The position numbers were made by a program, and so were the translations under genes. 64,000 nt of DNA, taken from NCBI GenBank assembly GCA_963739335.1, contig CAVUAC010000028.1, forward strand, positions 30,817-94,816, written 5' to 3'. Each line of letters starts with the position of its first letter. Position 1 is the first letter of the stretch. The notes under the pieces are model-generated. The model worked only from the letters and a program-made list of their open reading frames with translations, was not told the origin of the DNA and did not search any database. Below, one piece after another: positions 17,934-27,804 of this stretch. Source of the DNA: UBA9647 sp963739335 (GTDB lineage Bacteria; Bacteroidota; Ignavibacteria; UBA10030).

Positions 17934-19439
17934 CTATTTCCCCTCCTTGGCTTTCTTGATGGCATCGAGCTTGCTCTTGTAGTAAGCTTTTTGGTTTTCG
18001 TCTGCCATCTCAACAGCTTTTTCGCCGGTCTTTATTGCTTCGTCGTAGTTCTTCATCTTCTGGTGAACTGTAGCAAGAGTGCCCCAATAATATGGTATGG
18101 TCGGAGAAAGCTCCACCATCTTCTTGCCAGCTGCAAGCGCACTCTCAAGATTCTTCTCTTGCTCAGCCCAGAAGGAGGCGTAAGTGTACAGGCGATTAGC
18201 GTCAGACTGGTACTTTTCGACGTACTTGGGCCCGAAAAGCTCCAGAGCTTTGTCCATCTTGTTCAGCTTGCAGCAGACGCCTGCGGCCTGCCTGAGGAGA
18301 TAAGAATTATCCGGATTCAGCTTGAGAGACATCTCGGCCATCGCGAGAGCGCTCTCCGAGTTCATCGTCTGCCCTGCCCAGAAGTTGGCATAGTCGATCA
18401 AACTATAGGAAAGAGAAGATACCTGATCATCGATGAATTCTTTGCCATAAATGCTATCGGCCTTCGACTTGTCGCCTTTGAGGGCATAGAGTTTGGCGAG
18501 AGCTCCAACGTACCTCGGCTCCTCATTGTACTTCATGACTTCCATGACCTTTTCACCGATCTCAATGCCTCTGTCGATATTCTGCTTGCTGTTGTTGACA
18601 TAGTCGACATAGGAGCTGAGAATGTTCGGCTCATCCGGGTACTTCTTCACCGCTTCCTCATAGAATTGGGTCACTGAGTCTTTGGCGCTCGAGCGCGCAT
18701 AGAAATATCCTAGCCGCTCATAAGCCGACTTCACCAGTTCGCCGTCCTGATACTTCTTGACAAATGATTTGAATCCCCCCGGACCTCCCTTCGCCCCGTA
18801 GAGAGATAACGACGCTATCTGAAACTCAGCATACTGGGTGTACGAGACCTTTCCCTTGCCATACTCAGTGGTTCCCTTTTTCCCATCAGGATCAATTGCG
18901 AGAACTTCCTTGTACACCGCTATGGCCTTGTCCTGATTGTACCGGTCGCCGTGTTTCTTCGCAAGATGGAATACCACATCAAGGTTCTTTGGATCCTTGG
19001 CGTACCCATCCGCATAGAACTTGTACGTCTCGATTCCCTTGTATGACTTGTCGATTCTTTCGTGGAATTTCTCTGGTGGAGGGCCATACCCAAGCTGCCA
19101 ATCGACCTCTGATCCGTCAGGATCGAGAATCATCACGGTGGGGGTGGCCATGATGTTGAATTTCTTGAAGATATCCTCACCAACTTTTTGGGTCCTGTTG
19201 GCTCGGAACATGACGAAGTGAGAGCTGAAGTAATCCTGAAACTTTTGGTTCTCGAAATATTGCTGACCCAGCAATATGCAGCCACCTCAAGTAGGCGAGA
19301 AGAAATCGACGAGAACTTTCTTGTTCTCGCTCTTCGCTTTGGCGAGAGCCTCGTCGAGACTTCCCTTGAACCAGTTCTGAGCAGAGGCCGAGGAAACAAT
19401 TGCTGCCAGAACGGCCAGTCCAATGAGTCGCTTCCGCAT
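17934..19439 (-). CDS. Exported thioredoxin-fold selenoprotein with UGGC motif and TPR-like C-terminus
   Basis: 501 residues including Sec. The true start is ATG at 19439 (MRKRLIGLAVLAAIVSSASAQ signal peptide). An in-frame TGA at 19287-19289 is residue 51: VLVDFFSPT-U-G-G-C-ILLGQQYF. This matches the thioredoxin VDFWA.WCGPC motif with Sec for the first Cys. ATPTVMILDPDG provides the cis-Pro loop. From about residue 180 the protein is helical with repeated A..Y...G/K..A motifs typical of TPR arrays. Treating UGA as stop gives a false TTG start at 19274 that loses signal peptide and active site. It appears to be a monocistronic unit ending at the 17.87 kb terminator. Confidence 0.93.
19257..19277 (-). 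promoter_or_regulatory. bSECIS-like hairpin of the thioredoxin-TPR gene
   Basis: A perfect nine-pair stem AUAUUGCUG/CAGCAAUAU with loop GGU begins 10 nt after the UGA. It is the strongest of the four SECIS-like structures here. Confidence 0.85.
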
Positions 19440-19763
19440 AGTATCCCTCTCCACAATAGTTTGTCCTATTCGACCGCCTCAATCACCCGCCCAAATCTAC
19501 CACTCTTTGCACCGCCTGTCAACTACATTGTGACCATAAATCACTCCGCTGAGTTTCACAGGACCCGACGCGAATTCCCGTCAGGTGAACTCCATGGGAG
19601 ATTGTCAAAAATGAACAAGCTGATCAGAAGCCATCTCAAGAACATAAATCTGAAGCTCCATGACAAGATTCAAACCGCGAAGGCCGCAGAGGGCCGCAAA
19701 GTGATCTTTGAAGGTTCTAGTATGGGGGCGGGCAGACTACTGAAGAGGTCCGGTGGGGAGATG
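19440..19763. other. Intergenic, presumed promoter region
   Basis: No gene recognised. The part nearest 19440 should hold the promoter of the thioredoxin-TPR gene. The part near 19764 lies downstream of the large fusion gene and contains no clear T-run terminator. Confidence 0.5.
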
Positions 19764-22700
19764 CTACCCATTCTCTCCGGCGAGGCGGGCAATTTGCAGC
19801 ATGTAAAATCGAAGCAGTTGTTGTTTCTCCGGCGGTAGAGCCTGTTCTTCGATTTTCGCGATGCGCTCCACTTCCTTCATCGACCGTACGATCGTCACCG
19901 GCACTTCGATCATCCCTTCCGAAAGCGCTCCGAGATACTCGAATGCTGCTGCGAGGAATTGACGCATATCGTCGGTCGTGTTCGCCGCTTTGAAGAAGCG
20001 AGAAAGTTCGGAGGAAAGCTTCACTTCGCGGAGCGGACTCGGTGCGGTTTTCAAGGGGTGGGCAGACGACAACGAGTTCAGTGCAACCGCGAGCTCGACA
20101 AAGCTCTGGACGCGTTGAAAGAGAGGCCTTTCCAACAGCTCCCAGATTCTCGACCGCCAGGAACGAATTTCTTTCGGCACCACGAGAAGACGCTCAACAC
20201 TCTTCTGCCATTTCTGATCGACGACTCCACGTGCATCACCGAGCGGCCTCTCGGTCTCTGTGTTGAAAAGATCTTCCTGCATGAGCACCGCGAGATCGGG
20301 ACGCAGCGCCGGGAGGAGCTGAGGGATGAACCTCCCATTCTCAAAGAAGTCGCTGACATCCAATCCGTGACGACGAAGCAACTCTTGCTGAATGAGCCCC
20401 ACGTATTTCAGAAGAGCGTCATGATCTTCCCGGAGAGCCAGGAATGCTGAAATCCCTGCCGGGAAGGCCGGCTCAATCCGTTTCACGAACGTCAACTCCG
20501 GATCATGGTAAAGTCTCAAGGTGTGAAGCATCTCGTACACAGGGAGGTGCGGCAATACGCGGTCCCCAATCAATGAACGCGCATCCCCTTCTTTGAACTC
20601 GAGTTGGGTGAAACGATCCAAAGCGCGGAAGAGCCCGGTGGTGAGCTGATTGAATCCTAATACGGCAGTTTGCGCCTGGTTGTGGGCGATAGCCCTCAGG
20701 CGGCTTCCATGGCGCGACAAAGGGATAATCTGCGCTATCTGCTCCAGGATCCGTTGTCCCCGTTCGCTGCCGGCTCCGGAGCCCGGGCGAATCGTCGGCC
20801 TGTCCCGCAATTGGGGCATTGTTCGGGCGATGAAGTACGAAATGATGTGTATGCCGACGACGTCTTCCTCCCGGCCGTAGAGAATCTGCCGGAAGTCCTC
20901 GGTCAGTAGAGTGATGAACTGATCGTACACCGTATCCTGCGCACCAACTGTCAGGCGTTCAAGCTCCTGGGCACCCCGTTTCTTCTGGAGGAGCCGGCTT
21001 TCAACGAGGGTTTCGGCCGCGCGGATCAGATCGCTGCGATGTCTGCGCTGCGATTCCCGCAAATGGTGAAACACGTTTGCCATTTCCTGCACCGGAAGAT
21101 AACGCAGTTGTTCCGAAATGGCGCTTTGAAGAGTACGAAGATCGCCTCCTGTGAAGACACCCATCAATGGCGTGGTTGCATACTCCGTGCTCTTGCGCGC
21201 GGCAGCCGGGAGATGAGCAGCAATCAGGCGTCGTGCTGACTCCGTTTTCACGAACGCCGGCTCGCCCGAAACGCTCGCATAATATCCCCCCTGGCGTTGC
21301 ATCGGTTCACCGCTTCCCATCTTGATGCGCACGCGATCGATCAGATGATGCTCGGCAAGCCAGAGCATGATGTCGTGTTTCGCCTGGCGGTAGAGAGCTG
21401 CACCCGCTGCTTGCCCAATCTGTTGACTCAGGTCCGATCCTGCGATGAACACTTCTGAGATGATCTCTGCGAACCGATCGTCCGTCTCCTGATTCACCCT
21501 GCGGCTCTCAAGGGCATAGTCCCAGATTTTCGCAAGATAGGATGGGATTGAACGCACGGCAGTGAGGTCTTCGAACAGTGGAACCAGTTGGATGGTCGGG
21601 AGTTCGAGCTGAGCATTGCCTCTGAGAGCTTGTTCGCGACGAGCCCGCAGTTTCCTGTCGAGGGTAATCAACGCTTCCGCCTGCGTCGACCTGCTCACTT
21701 GCAGGGCCAGTATGACACCGGGGTTTCCATACTTGGCGGCGATTTCGTTGATCTCGTGGATATTATAGACGGTCGTATCAATCGCAAAGGCATCCTGCGC
21801 CGTGATCATCTTCTGGTCGATCCGCGGAGTGATAACCATGCGTTGCAGAAGATCACGGTAGAGGCATGCTTCGAGCATGACCTCCCGGTTTCTGATATGC
21901 TCCGGGAGCATGGGGAGGAGAGCATGGAGCTGTTTACGCAGTTGCTTGTTGAGGGAGAAGTAGTACTCGAGGGTCTCTCTCCGCCGTCGACGCAGATCGA
22001 CCATCTTCCGCTCCAGACGATCGTTGTGCTGCCATAGAAGCACGAGCGGATCACGCGCGAGCCTCAGTTTCATCCCGATGTTGCGCGCGGCGCCCGGCCT
22101 GACATTGAACGGAAGAACTCCCCTATACCGTCTCTCCAACTGGTGGGTCAGATCCGTTATGTCGTTCAGCAATCGCGTAAAACGACGGTTACTCTCGGGC
22201 AGTCTCCGAATTTCAGCCAGAACCGAAGAATCAATCTTGACGGACTTGTCGGCTCGATACAAAAGCGACAGGAGCCTCGCAAGTCGGCTGACATTCGCGA
22301 TGAGCGTCGCACCCACAAGTCGATGGCCCTGACCCGACGGGCGATTGCTTCCATCCCAATCCCCCCAGAATGAAATGACAGAACTGGGAGCGTCGCCAGT
22401 CGCCAGCCACGCCGCATTCTCCGCCGCGATGATTGCATCCAGATCGAGGACCAGCTCCTCCGGCTCCTCACTGGAGGTAATCGTCACGTTGAGGGCGAGA
22501 AATTCTTCCAGGAGCTCGCGTGCAGCTTCTTCGAGCGTCGAGAGCGCGATGGCTTCGTTCCGAAGAAGGCTTCCGATAATCTCCTCGAACCGTGCCTCGG
22601 CCTTGATCGAATACATCTGCGTCGGATGCACGGTCCGATCGCTCGGACGCTCTCGAAATACAGCACCACGGCGAGCGAATGAATCTTTGTAGAATTCACG

Positions 22701-25373
22701 CTCAAGCCGTTGGACCAGCGTCTTGCCGCCGTCGGACTGCGCCATCCGTATCATCTCCTCGGCTTGCAGCAATCGGTCCTGGCATCGTCGGCGGAACACT
22801 GCCAGGCGCTCCGGCACATACTCTTCGTTGAATGTCCGGAGAGATTCAGGACCCGCGATTTGACGGTACCGCTGCTGGTTCATTCTTCGACAAGCAAGGA
22901 TCACTTCATCCTCAACTCGTTTCCAACGGATACCGCAGAGTTGATCCCAGGAAACTGCGCGGTCGAATCGCGTCCTTGGCGTAATATTCAGGCGATTGTA
23001 GCGGGATGATTCTTCGGCAATGAGTCGATTGAGGTCAATCAAGACACGCCGAGTTTTCTTCAGCAGAACATCTGCTCCGTCTGTCCCCCCCAGCGTAAGG
23101 CGAAATGTCTTCCGGCCGGCTTCGAATCCTTGCTCGGTGCGCGCAAACGTGGAGAGCGGCAATATGCCAATTCCCTGTCGGGCGAGTCCCGAAGCCAGCC
23201 AATCCAGCGAGAGACCCGATGGCAATTGATGGATAACCATCAATGGATACATGCTTCCCGTCGGAGGCACGATCTCGATCTGAAATGGATTGCGATTGCG
23301 CGGCAAACTACTGACAGCTTCGAGAAGAGAGTGCGTTCGTTCATAGAAGAGCTGATTGCGCAGTCTCCAAAAAGCACGCGCAACTTCAGTCTCATTTCGA
23401 TAGAACAGGTACGTGAGAGCAATGGCACCAATGTTCGGCCGGATGTGACGTTGGGCGTCCGCGAATCGTTTGAACATTTCCTCATGCCTCAGCTCGACGA
23501 TGGCAAGGCGGGCGCCCGCGAGACAATCAGTCTTCGAAACCGAATGAACCGTAATAACCCGGTCGGTCTGTTCTTCCGACAACCTCCCCTCCTGCACAAG
23601 CTCATCCGCCAACTGCCGAACGGTTTTGATCCGGGGAAGGTCGGTCGATGGAGCAACCTCCTGATACGAAAGATCATCGATTACGAACACATCATGATCC
23701 AGCAGCCACGTCACCAACCGCCGGATTTCAGCCTCGTCAAAGACTCGGCCCGTCGCGTTATGTGGGTTATTCAGCACGACAGCCCCTAGCTCGTTCCAGC
23801 GCTGATTTTCCGCAAGCTGCTGCTGAACGGCGGCTACCATTGCCTCACTATCGAGGCGAAAATCCTTTGTCAGAGGGACCGCATGAATCGTCGGGAAGCA
23901 GTGCTCATAACTCCAACTGAGGTCGGCAACCACGACTTCACGAATTCCGCAATGGAATCCGAGCAATCCTAGGGCAGTTCGCGACGATCCGCTGACGACG
24001 ATGCTCCGAGACAGGCGGTATTCCGGATGATGCTTGACAAATACGTCCAGCAGGCTTTGCTGGAGCTCCGCTTGCCAAAGGGGTGAATCAATGCGGTCTG
24101 CCATCTCCTCCAGAAACGCCTTCGGGTCCATCCCCACAAATCGATCGAATGGCGCAACCGATTGCAGTCCTTCGATTCTGCCGGCAATCGCTTCGACCTT
24201 CTTTGTGATTTGCTCGAACCGGTGTTCGACCGTACCAGCCACTCGTTCGACGATGTCGCCCAAATGTTGCTCAGCGAGGCGTGCGTAGACAGGGAAGGCG
24301 TCCGTTGATCGGATCGGCAAGGAAAGACCATGATAGGAAGGCTCAACCGAAATGGACATCGCTGAGGATTTCACCGTCGGGGCTTGATCGCCAATCTCGC
24401 GCAGGTACAGAAGGAGCTCAATTTCTGATGCTGACGGAGTTCCCTTCAGTTGGAAATGGGTCGATTCGAAGGCGCTCAGGATATCCGCATTGCCGGCGAG
24501 GAATACCGTTGAAAGCTGTTCCAGTCTTGCGCCAAACATTGAAGGGGTCAGAAGCCGGACAACACGCTGGACCAGTTTCGCTTCACGTGCGATGGAAAGA
24601 TGATTGGGAGCGTCGTTGGCCTCAATAAAAAACAGAGGCGCATCGAGGCTGAGGTGTCGCAGCGAGCGCCGAGTTTCTTCACCCACGATTGTGCGCGTGA
24701 TCAGGAAACTTGGAGTCTGCGGTGACTCACGAAAATGCTCGGTCAGCCGCGCAACCGCATCATGTTCATCATCCGGGAGCCGTTCAAACGTCAGTCCGGG
24801 ATAAACCGTTTCGTCGATCGGCAGCCGGGCTCGATGCAGCAGAACGTGCGCGGGTCGTACAGCAAGGAATGCTGCAAGCGCGTGGAAGAGCACGCGCAAG
24901 GACTCTTCGAGGCCGCCCGAAGCAAGGATAATTTCTCGTTTGCCGGAGGTCTGACCAAGATCATACGACATCGGCTCCTGCTGACTCTGAAGCCAGTCCA
25001 TAAAGGCCTTGACGAGATTGTTCGGATTGTTGCGAGCAAATCCTCCGCGAGGCGTGTAAGGAACGCTTTTCTGAATCAGGTTCTTGAGGAACGTCAGCTT
25101 TGGCGCATCGTGCTCTTCCCATTCCAGGTTCTTCAAAATCTGTTCTGTCTCATCCTCATTGAGGTCTTCGCGGCCGATATCCACTCCCAGAATGACGCGG
25201 AGATAGGCCGACGTCAGGCGCTTGTCCTGGAGGGGGTTGCCGATATGGAAGTTGACGCGGTCTTCCGGTGCTGCGGTGGAAGATGCCGTTGCTTCGCTGA
25301 TTTCGGAAACCCTGGCTGCCTTGAGCGGCTTGAGCCGGAACAAGGAAAGCGGATCCTTGGAGTGTGTATGCAT
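19764..25373 (-). CDS. Giant fusion: tandem aminotransferase folds plus PEP carboxylase-like region
   Basis: 1869 residues in one intact frame. Residues about 50-350 look like a degenerate fold-type I aminotransferase (SGGLEESLRVL, no clear PLP lysine). Residues about 380-790 are a canonical class I/II aminotransferase: NNPHNATGRVF near 531-541, VIDDLSYQEV near 563, and PLP Lys614 in HSVSKTDCLAGARL. From about 800 the sequence parallels phosphoenolpyruvate carboxylase: HPTQ with His916 (family TAHPTQ catalytic His), VPLFED near 1264-1269, GSDLSQQIGQ with Asp1314 (family YSDSNKDGG), and a Gly-rich segment near 1350-1365. The C-terminus is AGENG where PEPC ends MRNTG. PEPC makes oxaloacetate and an aspartate aminotransferase would aminate it, so a PEP-to-aspartate enzyme is possible. 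Several PEPC loop residues deviate, so the second activity is uncertain. Confidence 0.75.
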   Translation of the reverse strand: MHTHSKDPLSLFRLKPLKAARVSEISEATASSTAAPEDRVNFHIGNPLQDKRLTSAYLRVILGVDIGREDLNEDETEQILKNLEWEEHDAPKLTFLKNLIQKSVPYTPRGGFARNNPNNLVKAFMDWLQSQQEPMSYDLGQTSGKREIILASGGLEESLRVLFHALAAFLAVRPAHVLLHRARLPIDETVYPGLTFERLPDDEHDAVARLTEHFRESPQTPSFLITRTIVGEETRRSLRHLSLDAPLFFIEANDAPNHLSIAREAKLVQRVVRLLTPSMFGARLEQLSTVFLAGNADILSAFESTHFQLKGTPSASEIELLLYLREIGDQAPTVKSSAMSISVEPSYHGLSLPIRSTDAFPVYARLAEQHLGDIVERVAGTVEHRFEQITKKVEAIAGRIEGLQSVAPFDRFVGMDPKAFLEEMADRIDSPLWQAELQQSLLDVFVKHHPEYRLSRSIVVSGSSRTALGLLGFHCGIREVVVADLSWSYEHCFPTIHAVPLTKDFRLDSEAMVAAVQQQLAENQRWNELGAVVLNNPHNATGRVFDEAEIRRLVTWLLDHDVFVIDDLSYQEVAPSTDLPRIKTVRQLADELVQEGRLSEEQTDRVITVHSVSKTDCLAGARLAIVELRHEEMFKRFADAQRHIRPNIGAIALTYLFYRNETEVARAFWRLRNQLFYERTHSLLEAVSSLPRNRNPFQIEIVPPTGSMYPLMVIHQLPSGLSLDWLASGLARQGIGILPLSTFARTEQGFEAGRKTFRLTLGGTDGADVLLKKTRRVLIDLNRLIAEESSRYNRLNITPRTRFDRAVSWDQLCGIRWKRVEDEVILACRRMNQQRYRQIAGPESLRTFNEEYVPERLAVFRRRCQDRLLQAEEMIRMAQSDGGKTLVQRLEREFYKDSFARRGAVFRERPSDRTVHPTQMYSIKAEARFEEIIGSLLRNEAIALSTLEEAARELLEEFLALNVTITSSEEPEELVLDLDAIIAAENAAWLATGDAPSSVISFWGDWDGSNRPSGQGHRLVGATLIANVSRLARLLSLLYRADKSVKIDSSVLAEIRRLPESNRRFTRLLNDITDLTHQLERRYRGVLPFNVRPGAARNIGMKLRLARDPLVLLWQHNDRLERKMVDLRRRRRETLEYYFSLNKQLRKQLHALLPMLPEHIRNREVMLEACLYRDLLQRMVITPRIDQKMITAQDAFAIDTTVYNIHEINEIAAKYGNPGVILALQVSRSTQAEALITLDRKLRARREQALRGNAQLELPTIQLVPLFEDLTAVRSIPSYLAKIWDYALESRRVNQETDDRFAEIISEVFIAGSDLSQQIGQAAGAALYRQAKHDIMLWLAEHHLIDRVRIKMGSGEPMQRQGGYYASVSGEPAFVKTESARRLIAAHLPAAARKSTEYATTPLMGVFTGGDLRTLQSAISEQLRYLPVQEMANVFHHLRESQRRHRSDLIRAAETLVESRLLQKKRGAQELERLTVGAQDTVYDQFITLLTEDFRQILYGREEDVVGIHIISYFIARTMPQLRDRPTIRPGSGAGSERGQRILEQIAQIIPLSRHGSRLRAIAHNQAQTAVLGFNQLTTGLFRALDRFTQLEFKEGDARSLIGDRVLPHLPVYEMLHTLRLYHDPELTFVKRIEPAFPAGISAFLALREDHDALLKYVGLIQQELLRRHGLDVSDFFENGRFIPQLLPALRPDLAVLMQEDLFNTETERPLGDARGVVDQKWQKSVERLLVVPKEIRSWRSRIWELLERPLFQRVQSFVELAVALNSLSSAHPLKTAPSPLREVKLSSELSRFFKAANTTDDMRQFLAAAFEYLGALSEGMIEVPVTIVRSMKEVERIAKIEEQALPPEKQQLLRFYMLQIARLAGENG

Positions 25374-25432
25374 GGGTGGCCGATGGAAGTTTGGCGGGGA
25401 ACAACCTCCCGCCTAACATTCCTCTCGAGGGG

Positions 25433-26410
25433 TCATTTCGTCTTCGGTTTTTTCGCCTCTGCGCGATAGTTCTTAAAGGCACCGAGCAGGAGCTTTTGAA
25501 ACATGCCCAGCAGCTCCGAGCCTTGAGAAATATCCTGTGGCGAAAGCGAGACGATCGTGCGAGCGTTCTTCAGCCCCTGGCTTGCCTCGGCCAGTCGGGC
25601 TGCCTGCGGTGTGAGCATCAGGAGTTCCGGATTGCTCCTGAGCATATCCAGTTCTTCTTTGTCAAACTCGAGTTTCTTTCGGTTGCGTTTGAGTTCGTCG
25701 TTTACACGAATGTCGGCGAGGACCGATTCGCGTTCGAGTTGATCCTTCTTCATGTCGTACTTTTTCAACTCAAGTTCGTTTTCCAGAAGAGCGATTTCCT
25801 CATCGGCCTTCAATTTGGCCTTGGCAGCGGCAATGCGAGCTTTCTGGTTCAGCGATTCCGTTTGCTCGAGAATGCGCGCGTGTTCCTGTTGTCTCAAGGC
25901 TTCAGAGATTTGCGGATTGATGGGCTCAAACGAAAGGATTGTCAGCGAGATCACTTCCAAGCCAAGCGAACTCTTGCTGGCGGGGATCTTTTGGCTCAGA
26001 TACTCATGGATCTTTTCTGAAGATAGATTCTCGATTCCATGCTGTTCCGTATAGGCTTTCACGTAGCCCTGCAGGAGAGCTTCAAAGTCCTTTGCCGCCC
26101 GATCGACTGCGTCAGCGTTCCAGCCGCCCACGCGAACGAGCGCTCCAAGATTGTCAAGGCTCGCGGCAACGGTGACACCCAGCTTCACTCTGATATCGAG
26201 GCTGCCTTTCGCCGTTGCATCAACCGTCAATTGCAAGGAGTGTGTTGTGCGACGAATCGGCAGGCTGAAATGGCGAGGATAAAGCCGCCCTTTTCTGATC
26301 GCAAGCCCGGCCTTGTGTTCGTACAGAATGATGTAGTCCGGCTTTCGAAACCGGTATTCGAAGACAATCGCCAGGACGAGGATAACGACAACAGCGGCAA
26401 CGAACTCCAT
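25433..26410 (-). CDS. SPFH/Band 7 (flotillin-like) membrane protein
   Basis: 325 residues: one N-terminal transmembrane helix (FVAAVVVILVLAIVFEY), an SPFH domain to about residue 170, then a long charged coiled coil rich in A/K/E (RIAAAKAKLKADEEIALLENELELKK) and a C-terminal helical tail. SPFH proteins form membrane microdomain scaffolds. The gene lies 59 nt upstream of the giant fusion on the same strand and is probably in the same transcript. No NfeD partner was seen. Confidence 0.8.
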   Translation of the reverse strand: MEFVAAVVVILVLAIVFEYRFRKPDYIILYEHKAGLAIRKGRLYPRHFSLPIRRTTHSLQLTVDATAKGSLDIRVKLGVTVAASLDNLGALVRVGGWNADAVDRAAKDFEALLQGYVKAYTEQHGIENLSSEKIHEYLSQKIPASKSSLGLEVISLTILSFEPINPQISEALRQQEHARILEQTESLNQKARIAAAKAKLKADEEIALLENELELKKYDMKKDQLERESVLADIRVNDELKRNRKKLEFDKEELDMLRSNPELLMLTPQAARLAEASQGLKNARTIVSLSPQDISQGSELLGMFQKLLLGAFKNYRAEAKKPKTK

Positions 26411-26545
26411 GGTGCTCTCCTCAATGGGAAATGATCATCAGAACTGTGGCACTTTACCTGAATAAAGATACGGATTTTGCCCGAGTCTCGCAATGCAAAC
26501 AATTGGTCCGAGAAGAAACTGCAGACGCACGGGATTCGCCTATTC

Positions 26546-27664
26546 CTACTTTGTCACCGCTACACCGAGGTAGTTGCCGTAGCCGACGATGATCGTGGAA
26601 AACACGAGCGTCGCAAGGCCGATGGCCAGCTTCGTTTTCGTGGAAACGCTGCTGCCTTTCCATTCCTTGAGAGCAATGCCCCAGAGCGAGCTGAAGATGA
26701 TGATGCTCGCCATGTGAATCGTCCAGCTCGAGAACTTGTAGTTTCCCATCTGCGATTCGCCCATCGTATAGAAGAAGAACTGCATGTACCAAACGGTGCC
26801 AGCAAGAGCGCTGAAGAAATAGTTGTTCAGCATGGGCGCGCGATCAACCTGGGGGGCAACGGTCGCATCCCCTTCACCCTTCTGCGCCTCGTTGCGGATC
26901 AAAGAGTTGAAATACTGATAGCCAGTGCGGTTCTTGACGTTCAAGATGACGCACCAGATGAGATTCGTGGTGAAGCCTCCGAGCAAAACGACACAGAGCT
27001 TTGGCAATCCCGTCCACAGCACCGTTGTGCCATGCTTTGCCGAGAGCTCAGCAATCGGCGCGGCGGCATCGAGGCCGTAGGCGAAGCAGGCGCTCATGAT
27101 TCCGGAAAACGTGGCGACGAGGATTCCCTTGGTGAAGTTAAACTCCTTGATCGTTGCCTTTTTTTGCTCCTCCGTCATCTCCTTTTCTTTGGACCTGCCT
27201 GCGAAACCAGCAATGGCGATACCGAGCAGACAGACCGCGACACCAAACAATATCACCTGACCCGATTGCGTGCCAAGCACCTTGTCTACAAAATCTCCAT
27301 GAAAAATAGGTGGTATGAGCGTACCGAACGCTGCACAGTACCCCAACGCGACGCCCATGCCCAGAGACATTCCGAGATACCTCATCGTCAACCCGAAGGT
27401 CAGTCCGCCCAACCCCCACATTGTACCCCAGAAGTACGCCCACCAAATGCTGTTCGATGGAGCTTCGTGGAGCACCGCGAGCAAGTCGTTGGTATTGATG
27501 GAGGCGAGGATCCATGGAGCTATGATCCAACTGAAGAAGCCTCCGACAAGCCAGTACACTTCCCATGCCCATTTCTTGACGCCGCGATAGGGTACATAGA
27601 AACTGCCTGACGCCAGTCCGCCGAGCCAGTGAAAGAACACGCCGAGAAATGGGTTGGATACCAT
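26546..27664 (-). CDS. rhaT: L-rhamnose/proton symporter family transporter (RhaT-like)
   Basis: 372 residues with about ten transmembrane segments. The family-typical N-terminus NPFLGVFFHWLGGLASGSFY and WGTMWGLGGLTFG match RhaT. RhaT imports L-rhamnose with H+. No rhamnose catabolic genes lie beside it, so substrate is assigned by family only. Confidence 0.85.
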   Translation of the reverse strand: MVSNPFLGVFFHWLGGLASGSFYVPYRGVKKWAWEVYWLVGGFFSWIIAPWILASINTNDLLAVLHEAPSNSIWWAYFWGTMWGLGGLTFGLTMRYLGMSLGMGVALGYCAAFGTLIPPIFHGDFVDKVLGTQSGQVILFGVAVCLLGIAIAGFAGRSKEKEMTEEQKKATIKEFNFTKGILVATFSGIMSACFAYGLDAAAPIAELSAKHGTTVLWTGLPKLCVVLLGGFTTNLIWCVILNVKNRTGYQYFNSLIRNEAQKGEGDATVAPQVDRAPMLNNYFFSALAGTVWYMQFFFYTMGESQMGNYKFSSWTIHMASIIIFSSLWGIALKEWKGSSVSTKTKLAIGLATLVFSTIIVGYGNYLGVAVTK

Positions 27665-27804
27665 GAAGGCAACCTCCTTCAGCAGGAATGAGAATTGAGA
27701 GACGACAACTTTGGTGATGAAACAGGATCTGCAGATGACTTCGACTCTACAAAGCTAATGCAGTTCAAACTGAAAGGCAACAGTCCGCCCGCGGAAATCC
27801 GAGG

